A DNA stretch of 32,967 nucleotides from a virus: positions 1-32,967 of IMG/VR virus record IMGVR_UViG_3300031985_000012. One strand, given 5' to 3'. Below, in pieces: positions 17,445 through 24,254 of this stretch. The stretch's first letter is position 1, and the number at the start of each line of letters is the position of its first letter. Made by a program: the position numbers and the translations under genes. A model generated the notes under the pieces. It was not told the DNA's origin, made no database searches, and saw only the letters and a list, made by a program, of their open reading frames with translations.

Positions 17445-20014
17445 TGGCGACGAAAGCGGATTGCATCGACATGGTGCGGCGGGCTGGGGCCTCCGACACG
17501 GAGGCGGGCGAGATCGTGGACATGGTGCTAGCAGAGCGCAAGCGCATCGAGGCCGAAGGGCGGCTCGCCACGGCTTCTGACTTGGCCGCCTTCGCCACCA
17601 GCCAGGCCGAAAAGATGAAGCAGGCCGCCGCCATGGAACGCAAGCACGCGGCCCTTAACGTTCTAGCCCGCGCACAGGTGGCCGAGCACCTGACCACATG
17701 GGCGACCAACGGCGGGGAAGCGGTCGAAGGGCTCATGGCCTATCTGGTGGGCAGTCCCAAACAGATCGTCGGGGCGCGGGCTTCGGTGGGGGCCAAGGCG
17801 AGCGCCATTCTCAAGGATTGGGCGGGCGGCATGGTGGCCAAGGTCGAGCAGATTCCGGGCGCGATGAACCTCATCAAGCACGACCGGGACTTCCTGCGCG
17901 ACGTGGTGCGCGAGATGTACGAGATTCGCCCGAGCGGCAAGGCGGGAGTCTCCGGGAGCGACACGGCGCGGCAGGTAGCGGGCATCCTCTCGGACCATGC
18001 CGAGATGGCGCGCGTGCGCCTGAACGAGGCTGGGGCGTTTATCGGCAAGATCGACGGCTGGGTCCCCCAGGTCCACGACGAGGGCAAGATGGTGACCGCC
18101 GGAAAGGACGCGTGGGTGGAAACCGTCCGCCCGCTTCTCGACATGGAACGCTCTTTCGAGGGCAAGACCCTGGAGGAAGTGAGCGGCATTCTTGGGGAGG
18201 TCTTCGAGAACATCATCACCGGCCGGGACCACACCGTCACCTCCGGGGAGAAGGGACAGTTCCTGGGGCCGCGCAATCTGGCCCGGAGCATGGGCCAGCA
18301 CCGTGTGCTGCACTTCCTGGACGCGGACGCCTGGCTGAAATACCATGAGCAGTTCGGGCGCGGAAACGTGCTGGTCAACGTCATCCATCATCTGGAGGGG
18401 GCCTCGCGGAGGGTGGCCCTCATGGAGGCCCTGGGGCCGAATCCTGAGACCATGATGGTTTCAGTGGTCGAGGAATTGAAGCGCCGCGTCCGAGAGGCCC
18501 CGGCCATGAGCCCGCAGGACAAGGCCGGGACCATGCAAAAGCTCTCGCACGCCTGGGACGGAGGCGGGAAGGTCCGCCAGGCCATGGACGTGCTCATGGG
18601 AAACTCCGGGAACCCGGTGAACAGGCAGCTTGCTTCGTTCGCATCCGGCGTCCGTGCCGTCCAGAGCATGTCCAAGCTGGGTGGCGCGGTGCTGTCCTCC
18701 ATCACCGACATCGTGACCCAGGCCGCGAATTACCGCTACATGGGCCGCAACCTGTTCGAGGGCTACCTGGACGCTTTCCACAACCTCATGGTGGGGCGCG
18801 GCAACGAAGAACAGCGCCAACTCGCCATGGCCTTGGGCACGATCTACGACGGTATCCTTGGAGACGTGATGGCCCGCATGAACGTGGAGGACGCCCCGGT
18901 CCACGGGCGCGTGTCCTCGCTCCTGAATACGTTCTTCAAGGCTTCCGGCCTCAACTTCTGGACCGACGCCCACAAGGGGGGCTACGTGCGTGGTCTATCC
19001 GCATGGATAGGGGACCATGTCGGCCAGGCGTTCGACGAACTGGCGGACCCGCTGCGCAAGGTGCTCGAGTTCCACGGCCTTGGCGCTGAAAAGTGGGAGG
19101 CCATGCGCCACATGGTCCAGACGGCGGACGACGGGCGCACCTACCTGGTGCCGCATCTGGTGGACAAGATACCCGACGAAGCCTTGCGCCCCATGCTCGG
19201 CGAGCGCATGGAAGCCGTCAGTCAACGGGTCAAGGATCCCGAGACGCTGGCGAGCCACGAGGCGTTCTTGCTGCGCAAGGAGCGCGAGAAGCTGCGCACC
19301 GAGGTCATGGCCTTCTTCACGGACGAAACGGCTCACGCCGTGCTTGAGCCCGACTTCCGGACGCGGATGCGCATGACAGTGGGGACCCGGCCGGGGACCA
19401 TCCTGGGCGAGGCCATGCGCTTCGTGATGCAGTTCAAATCCTTCCCCCTGGCCCACATGCAGAAGACCCTGGAGGGGCGGCGGTTCGGCACGGCCGGGAC
19501 CAACGGCTTCGACGTGCCGGGCATCATCCACTATGCCGCTTCCTCCATGCTCTTCGGCTACGCGGCTGGCGTGGCAAAGGACTTCGTGAAGGGCAAGGAG
19601 CCCCGCGACCCGGCGAACTGGGAAACTTGGACGGCTGCGATGCTCCAGTCCGGCGGACTAGGCATCTTCGGCGACTTCCTGTTTTCGCAATACGACCGTT
19701 TCGGTGGCGGGCCGATTGACGCCGCCGCCGGGCCACTGGCCGGGACCCTCTCTCAGGCCATCAAGATCGGCTCCAAGGCCATCCACGGGGACGCGGACGC
19801 GGCGGACTTCTTCAAGCTGGCCATGGACAACACGCCCTTCGTGAACCTGTGGTACACGCGCGCGGCTGCTGACTACCTGCTGCTCTACCACCTGCGCGAG
19901 ATGATGAGCCCCGGTACGCTGCGGCGCATGGAGAAGCGGGCCAAGGAGGAGTACAATCAGGAGTTCATAGTGCCGCCGTCGCGGGTGATCCGGCGCGGTG
20001 GAGGGTTCAGGTGA
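17444..20014 (+). CDS. Large internal virion/ejection protein, T7 gp16-like position
   Basis: An 856-residue protein whose ATG overlaps the previous stop (TAATG). An in-frame open stretch extends upstream within the previous gene but has no coding character there. The sequence is mostly helical. The C-terminal third contains FVMQFKSFPLAHMQKTLEG followed by two hydrophobic helices (HYAASSMLFGYAAGVAKDF, and a Gly-rich region after WTAAMLQSGG), a layout seen at the ends of podoviral inner-core proteins. No lytic transglycosylase motif was found at the N-terminus, unlike T7 gp16. It likely forms the inner membrane end of the ejection channel. Confidence 0.7.
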   Translation: MATKADCIDMVRRAGASDTEAGEIVDMVLAERKRIEAEGRLATASDLAAFATSQAEKMKQAAAMERKHAALNVLARAQVAEHLTTWATNGGEAVEGLMAYLVGSPKQIVGARASVGAKASAILKDWAGGMVAKVEQIPGAMNLIKHDRDFLRDVVREMYEIRPSGKAGVSGSDTARQVAGILSDHAEMARVRLNEAGAFIGKIDGWVPQVHDEGKMVTAGKDAWVETVRPLLDMERSFEGKTLEEVSGILGEVFENIITGRDHTVTSGEKGQFLGPRNLARSMGQHRVLHFLDADAWLKYHEQFGRGNVLVNVIHHLEGASRRVALMEALGPNPETMMVSVVEELKRRVREAPAMSPQDKAGTMQKLSHAWDGGGKVRQAMDVLMGNSGNPVNRQLASFASGVRAVQSMSKLGGAVLSSITDIVTQAANYRYMGRNLFEGYLDAFHNLMVGRGNEEQRQLAMALGTIYDGILGDVMARMNVEDAPVHGRVSSLLNTFFKASGLNFWTDAHKGGYVRGLSAWIGDHVGQAFDELADPLRKVLEFHGLGAEKWEAMRHMVQTADDGRTYLVPHLVDKIPDEALRPMLGERMEAVSQRVKDPETLASHEAFLLRKEREKLRTEVMAFFTDETAHAVLEPDFRTRMRMTVGTRPGTILGEAMRFVMQFKSFPLAHMQKTLEGRRFGTAGTNGFDVPGIIHYAASSMLFGYAAGVAKDFVKGKEPRDPANWETWTAAMLQSGGLGIFGDFLFSQYDRFGGGPIDAAAGPLAGTLSQAIKIGSKAIHGDADAADFFKLAMDNTPFVNLWYTRAAADYLLLYHLREMMSPGTLRRMEKRAKEEYNQEFIVPPSRVIRRGGGFR

Positions 20015-20016
20015 TA

Positions 20017-20043
20017 GCCCCCAGGATGTCCAGTCCAGGGGGC
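20017..20043. terminator. GC hairpin between convergent genes, possible terminator
   Basis: GCCCCC (20017-20022) pairs with GGGGGC (20038-20043) around a 15-base loop, in the 38-bp gap between the last ejection gene (+) and the antirepressor (-). It could slow transcription from both sides, but neither strand has a T run after it, so it is at best a weak or Rho-assisted terminator. The tail fibre genes downstream on the + strand need read-through past this point or their own promoter. Confidence 0.35.
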
Positions 20044-20052
20044 CGCCGGGCA

Positions 20053-21063
20053 CTACCTGAACACGTGCAGGGGCTCACCGGCCTTGTAACGGCCCTTGGA
20101 GTCCCGCTCGATCTCGCGCAGCCTGCGGCGCGCGTTCTTCAACTCCAGGTGCGTGGCGATGCCCGCGAAGCCGAGCGTCGCCATGTCCTCAAGCTCGCGC
20201 AGCTCGTGGCGGATCGTCTCCGCGCGGGAGCAGACCAGCCCGGCAGACACCTGGGCCAGGGACGTGTTGAGCGTGATGCTGGACCCGTCCGCCTCGTGGG
20301 CGGCGCGGCGCACGGCGTCCTCGACGGTGAGGAGCAGCCCGCGCGCATCGGCCACGGCCCGCTCGATGGTGCGCAGCTCGGGCATGTAGTTGTTGTAGTT
20401 GGCCACGGCCAGGGCGCGGAGGTCCGGCCCTTCGGGTTCGGGCAGGGCCTTGGGTGCGGCGGCGTCGATCAGGTACTGGAGGAACACCTCGGCCTGGCCC
20501 ACCTGGTCAACGGTCAAGTGGGCGATTTCCTTGACGCCGCACAGTTTGTGGATTTTGCGCCAGGCCGTCTTGTAGACCTCCGGGCTGGGCGTAACGCCCA
20601 AGGCCCCGACGTAGGTGTCCATGAGCGCGGCGAGGCAGTTGCGCTCCTTGGCGGTGGACCGGTGCGAGAGGGCCGGGGCAGGCTCGGGCTGCGCATGGAA
20701 CTGCCCGGTCTTGCGGATCTCGGGAAGGACTTCGGACGCCACCCAGTTCGTGAACTCGTCCGCCTCGGGCTTGTTCGAGCGGAAGGCCAGCTTGTAGACG
20801 GCGGGCTCGGCTATCACGGTGATATCGCCACGGAGGCCACCGCGAGACGCTTCGTTTGGGGTACGGAGTTTCCGAACCCCAACCCACTCGGCCGGGATCA
20901 TCCGCAAGGTTTCTTGCCCGCGCCAGGGGACGGTCAATGCCCCGCAAACATCCTTGGCGACGAACCATGGCTTACCATCTCCGTTTACGACGGTGCGGAT
21001 TTGGTGGTCCTTGAAAGCGAAGGGAACAGGGGACGGCGAGGCGGTGGAGATGGGGCCAGTCAT
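20053..21063 (-). CDS. BRO-N domain phage antirepressor
   Basis: A 336-residue protein on the strand opposite to the late genes. Residues about 14-122 are a BRO-N (Bro/KilA-N-type) DNA-binding domain: FAFKDHQIRTVV, then PWFVAKDVCGAL (33-44), later AVYKLAFRSNKPEADEFTNW and SEVLPEIRKTGQF. Residues about 140-200 (a helix with TYVGALG, a Trp-Arg-Lys-Ile-His region, and a Leu-rich helix) resemble an ORF6C-type C-terminal module; the remaining C-terminus is helical and charged. Such proteins bind or displace prophage repressors and promote lytic growth. It has its own upstream control region, including a leader hairpin overlapping its ribosome-binding site (GAGAGG, 5 bases before ATG). Position between ejection and fibre genes parallels ant in P22 immI. 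Confidence 0.85.
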   Translation of the reverse strand: MTGPISTASPSPVPFAFKDHQIRTVVNGDGKPWFVAKDVCGALTVPWRGQETLRMIPAEWVGVRKLRTPNEASRGGLRGDITVIAEPAVYKLAFRSNKPEADEFTNWVASEVLPEIRKTGQFHAQPEPAPALSHRSTAKERNCLAALMDTYVGALGVTPSPEVYKTAWRKIHKLCGVKEIAHLTVDQVGQAEVFLQYLIDAAAPKALPEPEGPDLRALAVANYNNYMPELRTIERAVADARGLLLTVEDAVRRAAHEADGSSITLNTSLAQVSAGLVCSRAETIRHELRELEDMATLGFAGIATHLELKNARRRLREIERDSKGRYKAGEPLHVFR

Positions 21064-21069
21064 AAAAAC

Positions 21070-21133
21070 CTCTCAGGGAGCTGCTATTGGCACCCTCAAA
21101 TGAAGATGCCGGGCGCTAGCAACCGCCTGAGAG
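21070..21133 (-). promoter_or_regulatory. Leader RNA hairpin sequestering the antirepressor ribosome-binding site
   Basis: In the antirepressor mRNA, CUCUCAGG (from 21133-21126) pairs perfectly with CCUGAGAG (21077-21070). After a 3x3 internal loop, UUGCUA (21122-21117) pairs with UAGCAG (21086-21081); after an asymmetric loop, GGCAUC (21110-21105) pairs with GGUGCC (21094-21089), closing a 10-base loop. That is 20 pairs, two of them G-U. The outer stem covers five of the six bases of the ribosome-binding site GAGAGG (21074-21069). The structure is read directly from base complementarity; translational repression is inference. Confidence 0.65.
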
Positions 21134-21137
21134 CGGC

Positions 21138-21174
21138 CCCGTGGATTTCCCCGAAGGTATTGTATGTCCACGGG
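21138..21174. promoter_or_regulatory. Operator-like inverted repeat around a -10 box
   Basis: CCCGTGGA (21138-21145) and TCCACGGG (21167-21174) form a perfect 8-bp inverted repeat separated by 21 bases. The -10-like TACAAT of the minus strand lies between the arms. A third GTGGATTT-type half-site is at 21213-21220 in inverted orientation. Spacing of half-site centres is close to three helical turns, so a dimeric or tetrameric repressor could cover the promoter. Confidence 0.45.
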
Positions 21175-21305
21175 ACACCCGGCAGCCGGGCATATACGAC
21201 AAAAGGCGCAAAAAATCCACGAATTTCGGTCGCGGTCACCGTCTCAGGCAAGGTGTTGCTAGCACCTGAAAGCGTAGATACGGCGGGGGCTGGTGGGAAG
21301 TCAAG

Positions 21306-21329
21306 AAAAAAGCCCCGCTCGGGCGGGGT
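21306..21329 (-). terminator. Intrinsic terminator of the two small membrane-protein genes
   Basis: On the minus strand a GC stem (complement of GCCCCGC 21312-21318 with GCGGGGT 21323-21329, 4-base loop) is followed directly by six T residues (complement of the A run 21306-21311). This is a textbook Rho-independent terminator, 12 bp after the stop of the 68-aa gene. It separates that gene pair from the antirepressor control region. Confidence 0.85.
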
Positions 21330-21341
21330 CTGGGGGCACGC

Positions 21342-21548
21342 TCATTTAACCTTTCCGGGGGGAGGGGTGAAGGGTTCGCTCCAGTCAGGGGGCAAGCCGA
21401 GCGATTTTTCGATTCGAGCTATTCTCATGTTCGCTTCCATGGCACACCACCAGGCGTTACGCGCTTCTTCTTTTGCCAATGACGCCACATACAAAACGGT
21501 AAGCATCAGCACGGTGTTGATAATAAGCAAGGCGTCACGCCATTTCAT
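21342..21548 (-). CDS. Small single-span membrane protein, unknown function
   Basis: A 68-residue protein beginning MKWRDALLIINTVLML; residues 6-24 form a membrane helix, followed by a charged helix with EARNAWWCAMEANMRIARIEKSLG and a Pro-rich end. The ATG at 21548 has AGAGGT 6 bases upstream and lies 10 bp after the stop of its upstream partner; a GTG at 21593 in the same frame would overlap that partner and is less likely. GC content is lower than in flanking phage genes. It is the last gene before a strong terminator. Superinfection exclusion is one possible role for such immI-located membrane proteins, but no family is recognised. Confidence 0.65.
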   Translation of the reverse strand: MKWRDALLIINTVLMLTVLYVASLAKEEARNAWWCAMEANMRIARIEKSLGLPPDWSEPFTPPPGKVK

Positions 21549-21558
21549 GGAAGTACCT

Positions 21559-21777
21559 CTAGTCTTTCTTGCCGTCTTCAACGATTCGAACACAGACAGA
21601 CACGTCGCCCATTTCGCGCTGTTGTTTTTCCCACTCTATTGCCGCCCTGATCCGTTTTGCTTCCGCCCTGGAACGCAGCCAACTAATGCCGTAAACAATC
21701 GATCCAATGCCAAGGACGATGACCGTCAGGCGAATTTCACCGAGCATGTGATCGATATAAAAGCCCAGGATTTCCAT
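21559..21777 (-). CDS. Small membrane protein with cytoplasmic charged tail, unknown function
   Basis: A 72-residue protein with a membrane helix at about residues 14-35 (IRLTVIVLGIGSIVYGISWL) followed by a basic/acidic helix (RSRAEAKRIRAAIEWEKQQRE) and a short polar tail. A GGGGGGAGGG ribosome-binding site stands right before the ATG. It is cotranscribed with the 68-aa gene downstream. Only 49 bp separate its start from the divergent tail fibre start, and no convincing promoter is visible there; it may lie in the fibre coding sequence. Function not recognised. Confidence 0.65.
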   Translation of the reverse strand: MEILGFYIDHMLGEIRLTVIVLGIGSIVYGISWLRSRAEAKRIRAAIEWEKQQREMGDVSVCVRIVEDGKKD

Positions 21778-21826
21778 ACCCTCCCCCCTTTTTTGGTCCG
21801 CCTAACCCCATGGAGGAAATAATGCA

Positions 21827-23077
21827 ATGACCATCGCCACGCAGATCAACAAGGCGCTTTACGCAGGCGACGGGGTGCAAACCGTCTTCCCGTACACGTT
21901 CAAGATCTTCGCCGCCTCGGACATGGTGGTGATCCGCCGGGCCGTGAACGGGACCGAGACCACCCTGACCCTGACCACCCACTTCACGGTGTCCGGCGTC
22001 GGTTCCGATGCAGGGGGCAACGTGACCCTGGTTGGCACCCAGGCCGCCAACCCCCCAGCGGTTGGCGAGAAGCTCCTGGTCAAGCGGGTTGTCCCCCTGA
22101 CCCAGAACACCGATTGGGTGGACAACGACCCCTTCCCCGCAGCGGTCATCGAGAACGCCGTGGACCGGGCCGTGTGCATCGCCCAGCAGCAGCAAGAGGT
22201 GATCGACCGTTGCCTGAAGGTCGGCGAGACGAGCAGCCTCAGCGGCACGATCGACCCGGATCAGATCGCGGCCAACGCGGCGGCCTCGCAGACGAACGCC
22301 AACGCGGCAGCGGCCAGCGCCGCCCAGGCTGCGGCGAGCGCGGCCAGCATCAACCCGGCCAACCTGGTCCCGGTATCGTCCAAGGGCCAGCCCAACGGCG
22401 TGGCGAGCCTTGGTTCAGACGGGAAGGTCCCGTCCGGGCAGCTTCCGACGATCAGCAGCTATTCCGAATGGCAGACCACCGCCGCTTTCACGCGCACGGG
22501 GGCTGGTTCCGGCACGGTCACGGACAACGCCGCCAACCAGGCGCTTTTCCGTCCTGGAAGGCCGCTGCGCGCCCTTTCCGGCAGCACATACACCTACCAC
22601 ATCGTCACGGCCTACAGCGCAGGGACAGTGACCGTGGCAGGGCCCTCGCTCCCGTCTACCATCGACGCCCTGGCCTATGGCGACGTGAGCCGCGTGGTGC
22701 AGGAGACGTTCAATTTCAGCGGCTACTTCGCAGACAGCGCAGACTCGGCCCTCATCGAGCATGATCTGCTCGCCCGCTACCTCTGGCGGCGCGGCAAGGC
22801 GTACTGCGTCTGGTTCGCTGTGCGCCCGCTGGTGGACGACTCCGGGGCCGCACAGCCCCGCGTCAACGTCACCTGCGCCGGGTCCGCCGTCAGCACCAGC
22901 AACAGCAACGCAGGACTGGCCGTTGACGACACCCAATGGGTCTCCACCGCCACGGACATCTCCAGCGTCAACTACGACATCGCCTGGGGTGAAGCCCTGG
23001 AGGTGGCCGTTGATGCTAACGGAACCAACGACAACGCCCGCGACCTGACTGTGGTTGCGGTCTTCGTGCTGGAGTAG
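21827..23077 (+). CDS. Tail fibre protein
   Basis: A 416-residue protein with GGAGG 10 bases before the ATG. Residues 1-150 are the virion-anchoring domain common to many prophage fibres: LYAGDGVQTVFPYTFKIF, a THFTVSGVG segment, then KRVVPLTQNTDW, ENAVDRAVCIAQQQQEV and a DRCLKV helix. Residues about 145-175 are an Ala-rich coiled stalk (repeats of NANAAA and SAAQAAAS). A SLGSDGKVPSGQLP turn, frequent in trimeric fibres, follows near 190-205. The remaining part is beta-rich and of unknown fold. It likely binds the cell surface, alone or with the LamG protein encoded next. Confidence 0.85.
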   Translation: MTIATQINKALYAGDGVQTVFPYTFKIFAASDMVVIRRAVNGTETTLTLTTHFTVSGVGSDAGGNVTLVGTQAANPPAVGEKLLVKRVVPLTQNTDWVDNDPFPAAVIENAVDRAVCIAQQQQEVIDRCLKVGETSSLSGTIDPDQIAANAAASQTNANAAAASAAQAAASAASINPANLVPVSSKGQPNGVASLGSDGKVPSGQLPTISSYSEWQTTAAFTRTGAGSGTVTDNAANQALFRPGRPLRALSGSTYTYHIVTAYSAGTVTVAGPSLPSTIDALAYGDVSRVVQETFNFSGYFADSADSALIEHDLLARYLWRRGKAYCVWFAVRPLVDDSGAAQPRVNVTCAGSAVSTSNSNAGLAVDDTQWVSTATDISSVNYDIAWGEALEVAVDANGTNDNARDLTVVAVFVLE

Positions 23078-23081
23078 ACCC

Positions 23082-23729
23082 GTGTTCACGCAGCAAGGCC
23101 CGAAGAACAACGGCCAATGCCTCCTGAACATCCGCCCGGACGGCGGGCTGGTGGACTCTTCGCCCTACGTCAGGGCGCTGTCCAACCCTGGGGGCGCGGC
23201 CTGCGTCACCGGGCAGGGGAGCACCGGCGGGCAGGCTATCAACTTCACGGGAACGCAGTATTTCCAGGCTCCCGCCTCTGCGGACTGGTCCTGGGGCGAC
23301 GGCGACTGGACAATCGAGGCCGAATACTACCACCGGGCGAACGCCGCAGGCGGGGCGCTGGTGGCGCTGTCCTACGGTTCAGGGGCCAACAACTGGTCGC
23401 TCTATGCTGGCGACAGGTACTTGAGCTTCACGTCTTACGCGAGCGGGGCGACTGGTCTGCAAAACGTGGCCGCGTCCGCGTCTCCGTTCGCCGCGACGAC
23501 CTGGCTGCACCTCGCGGCAGTGATGCGCTCTGGCGTCCTGACGCTGTTCCACCACGGCGTGCCCGTGGCGTCCGGCAGCATCACCAACGGCGTGGGGCGC
23601 TCTGACGCAGCTATCCAATTCGGCTCGGATGGGGTCAACAACAAGATCAACGGCATGATCGCAAACCCGCGCATCCACAGGCGCGCAGTCTACACACGGC
23701 AGTTCACGCCGCCGACACGGCAGTTCTAG
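23082..23729 (+). CDS. LamG/concanavalin-like lectin-domain protein, probable receptor-binding tail component
   Basis: A 215-residue protein with a GTG start 4 bp after the fibre stop, using GGAG at the fibre end. The sequence follows the LamG/Laminin_G_3 pattern: FTGTQYF (55-61), GDGDWTIEAEYY (72-83), a WSLYAGDRYLSF strand, WLHLAAVMRSG, FHHGVPVASG, and the closing MIANPRIHRRAVYTRQFTPP, typical of the last strand and the Y-x3-F-x-P-P tail of phage LamG proteins. Such domains bind glycans and may determine host range. It is not in the same frame as the fibre gene, so simple read-through fusion is not possible. Confidence 0.8.
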   Translation: MFTQQGPKNNGQCLLNIRPDGGLVDSSPYVRALSNPGGAACVTGQGSTGGQAINFTGTQYFQAPASADWSWGDGDWTIEAEYYHRANAAGGALVALSYGSGANNWSLYAGDRYLSFTSYASGATGLQNVAASASPFAATTWLHLAAVMRSGVLTLFHHGVPVASGSITNGVGRSDAAIQFGSDGVNNKINGMIANPRIHRRAVYTRQFTPPTRQF

Positions 23730-23737
23730 GAGGGCTC

Positions 23738-24247
23738 ATGCGCGAATACAAGATCAGAGATGGCGCGGTGGTGGAGTTCCGCGAGGGGAGGGAGTTCCGC
23801 GAGGTTTTTTCGGTCCATCATGGCTATCTGACCTGGTTGGCCGCCGGGAACGCCCCGGAGCCGCTTCCCCCTCTGCCGGGACCGTCCTTGGAGCAGGCTA
23901 AGGCCACCAAGCGGGCCGCCATCCAGGCCCGCAAGGTCCAAGCGCGAGATGCTGGTTTCACCGTCAACGGTGTCCATTTCGACTCGGACTATCACGCTCG
24001 GGTGGCCTACCTCGAAGCCAAGACGAGCATCCAGGCGGACCCGACCTGGAGCACGCCCTGGAAGGCGTCAGAGGGCGTCTGGGTGGTTATGGACGCCGCC
24101 CTGTACGCTCAGGTCGAGGTGGCGGGGACAGCCCATGTTCGAGCCGCCTTCGCCCGGCAGGCCGAACTGGACGCGGCCCTGGACACCTGCGCCACCGTGG
24201 GGCAGGTAGACGCCCTGAACATCGAACACGGCTGGCCCAGCCAATAG
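23738..24247 (+). CDS. DUF4376-like tail fibre-associated protein
   Basis: A 169-residue protein starting after AGGAGG. The N-terminus contains a small tandem peptide repeat (EFREGR/EFREVF). Residues about 58-165 follow the DUF4376 pattern found at the end of tail fibre operons: a Lys/Arg-rich helix (KATKRAAIQARKVQARDAGF), VNGVHFDSDYHARVAYLEAK, a TPWKASEGVWVVMDAALYAQ strand-helix unit, and a final helix ending EHGWPSQ. DUF4376 proteins are thought to help fibre assembly; biochemical role unproven. Confidence 0.75.
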   Translation: MREYKIRDGAVVEFREGREFREVFSVHHGYLTWLAAGNAPEPLPPLPGPSLEQAKATKRAAIQARKVQARDAGFTVNGVHFDSDYHARVAYLEAKTSIQADPTWSTPWKASEGVWVVMDAALYAQVEVAGTAHVRAAFARQAELDAALDTCATVGQVDALNIEHGWPSQ

Positions 24248-24254
24248 GAGCGTC

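Larger units (their letters stand above)
21064..21303 (-). promoter_or_regulatory. Control region of the antirepressor gene
   Basis: This gap, lower in GC than the flanking genes, contains no gene but many symmetric elements. Possible sigma70-like promoters directed at the antirepressor are weak: TGGATT (21219-21214), 17 bases, TATATG (21196-21191); or a good -10 alone, TACAAT (21164-21159), lying inside the palindrome 21138-21174. Two inverted copies of GCTAGCAAC..GCCTGAGA occur at 21115-21132 and 21242-21263, and the half-site GTGGATTT / AAATCCAC recurs at 21141-21148 and 21213-21220. The density of repeats suggests operators for one or more repressors. The regulator is not encoded here. 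Confidence 0.55.

Noticed and set aside
20011-21822. 603-codon + strand open frame across the antirepressor and its control region
   Set aside because: It runs antisense to the BRO-N gene, across a terminator and two minus-strand genes, and has no ribosome-binding site. The minus-strand products are recognisable or have good starts.
21827-24247. Diversity-generating retroelement, by analogy with BPP-1
   Set aside because: No reverse transcriptase, no template/variable repeat pair and no C-type lectin fold signature seen in the window.
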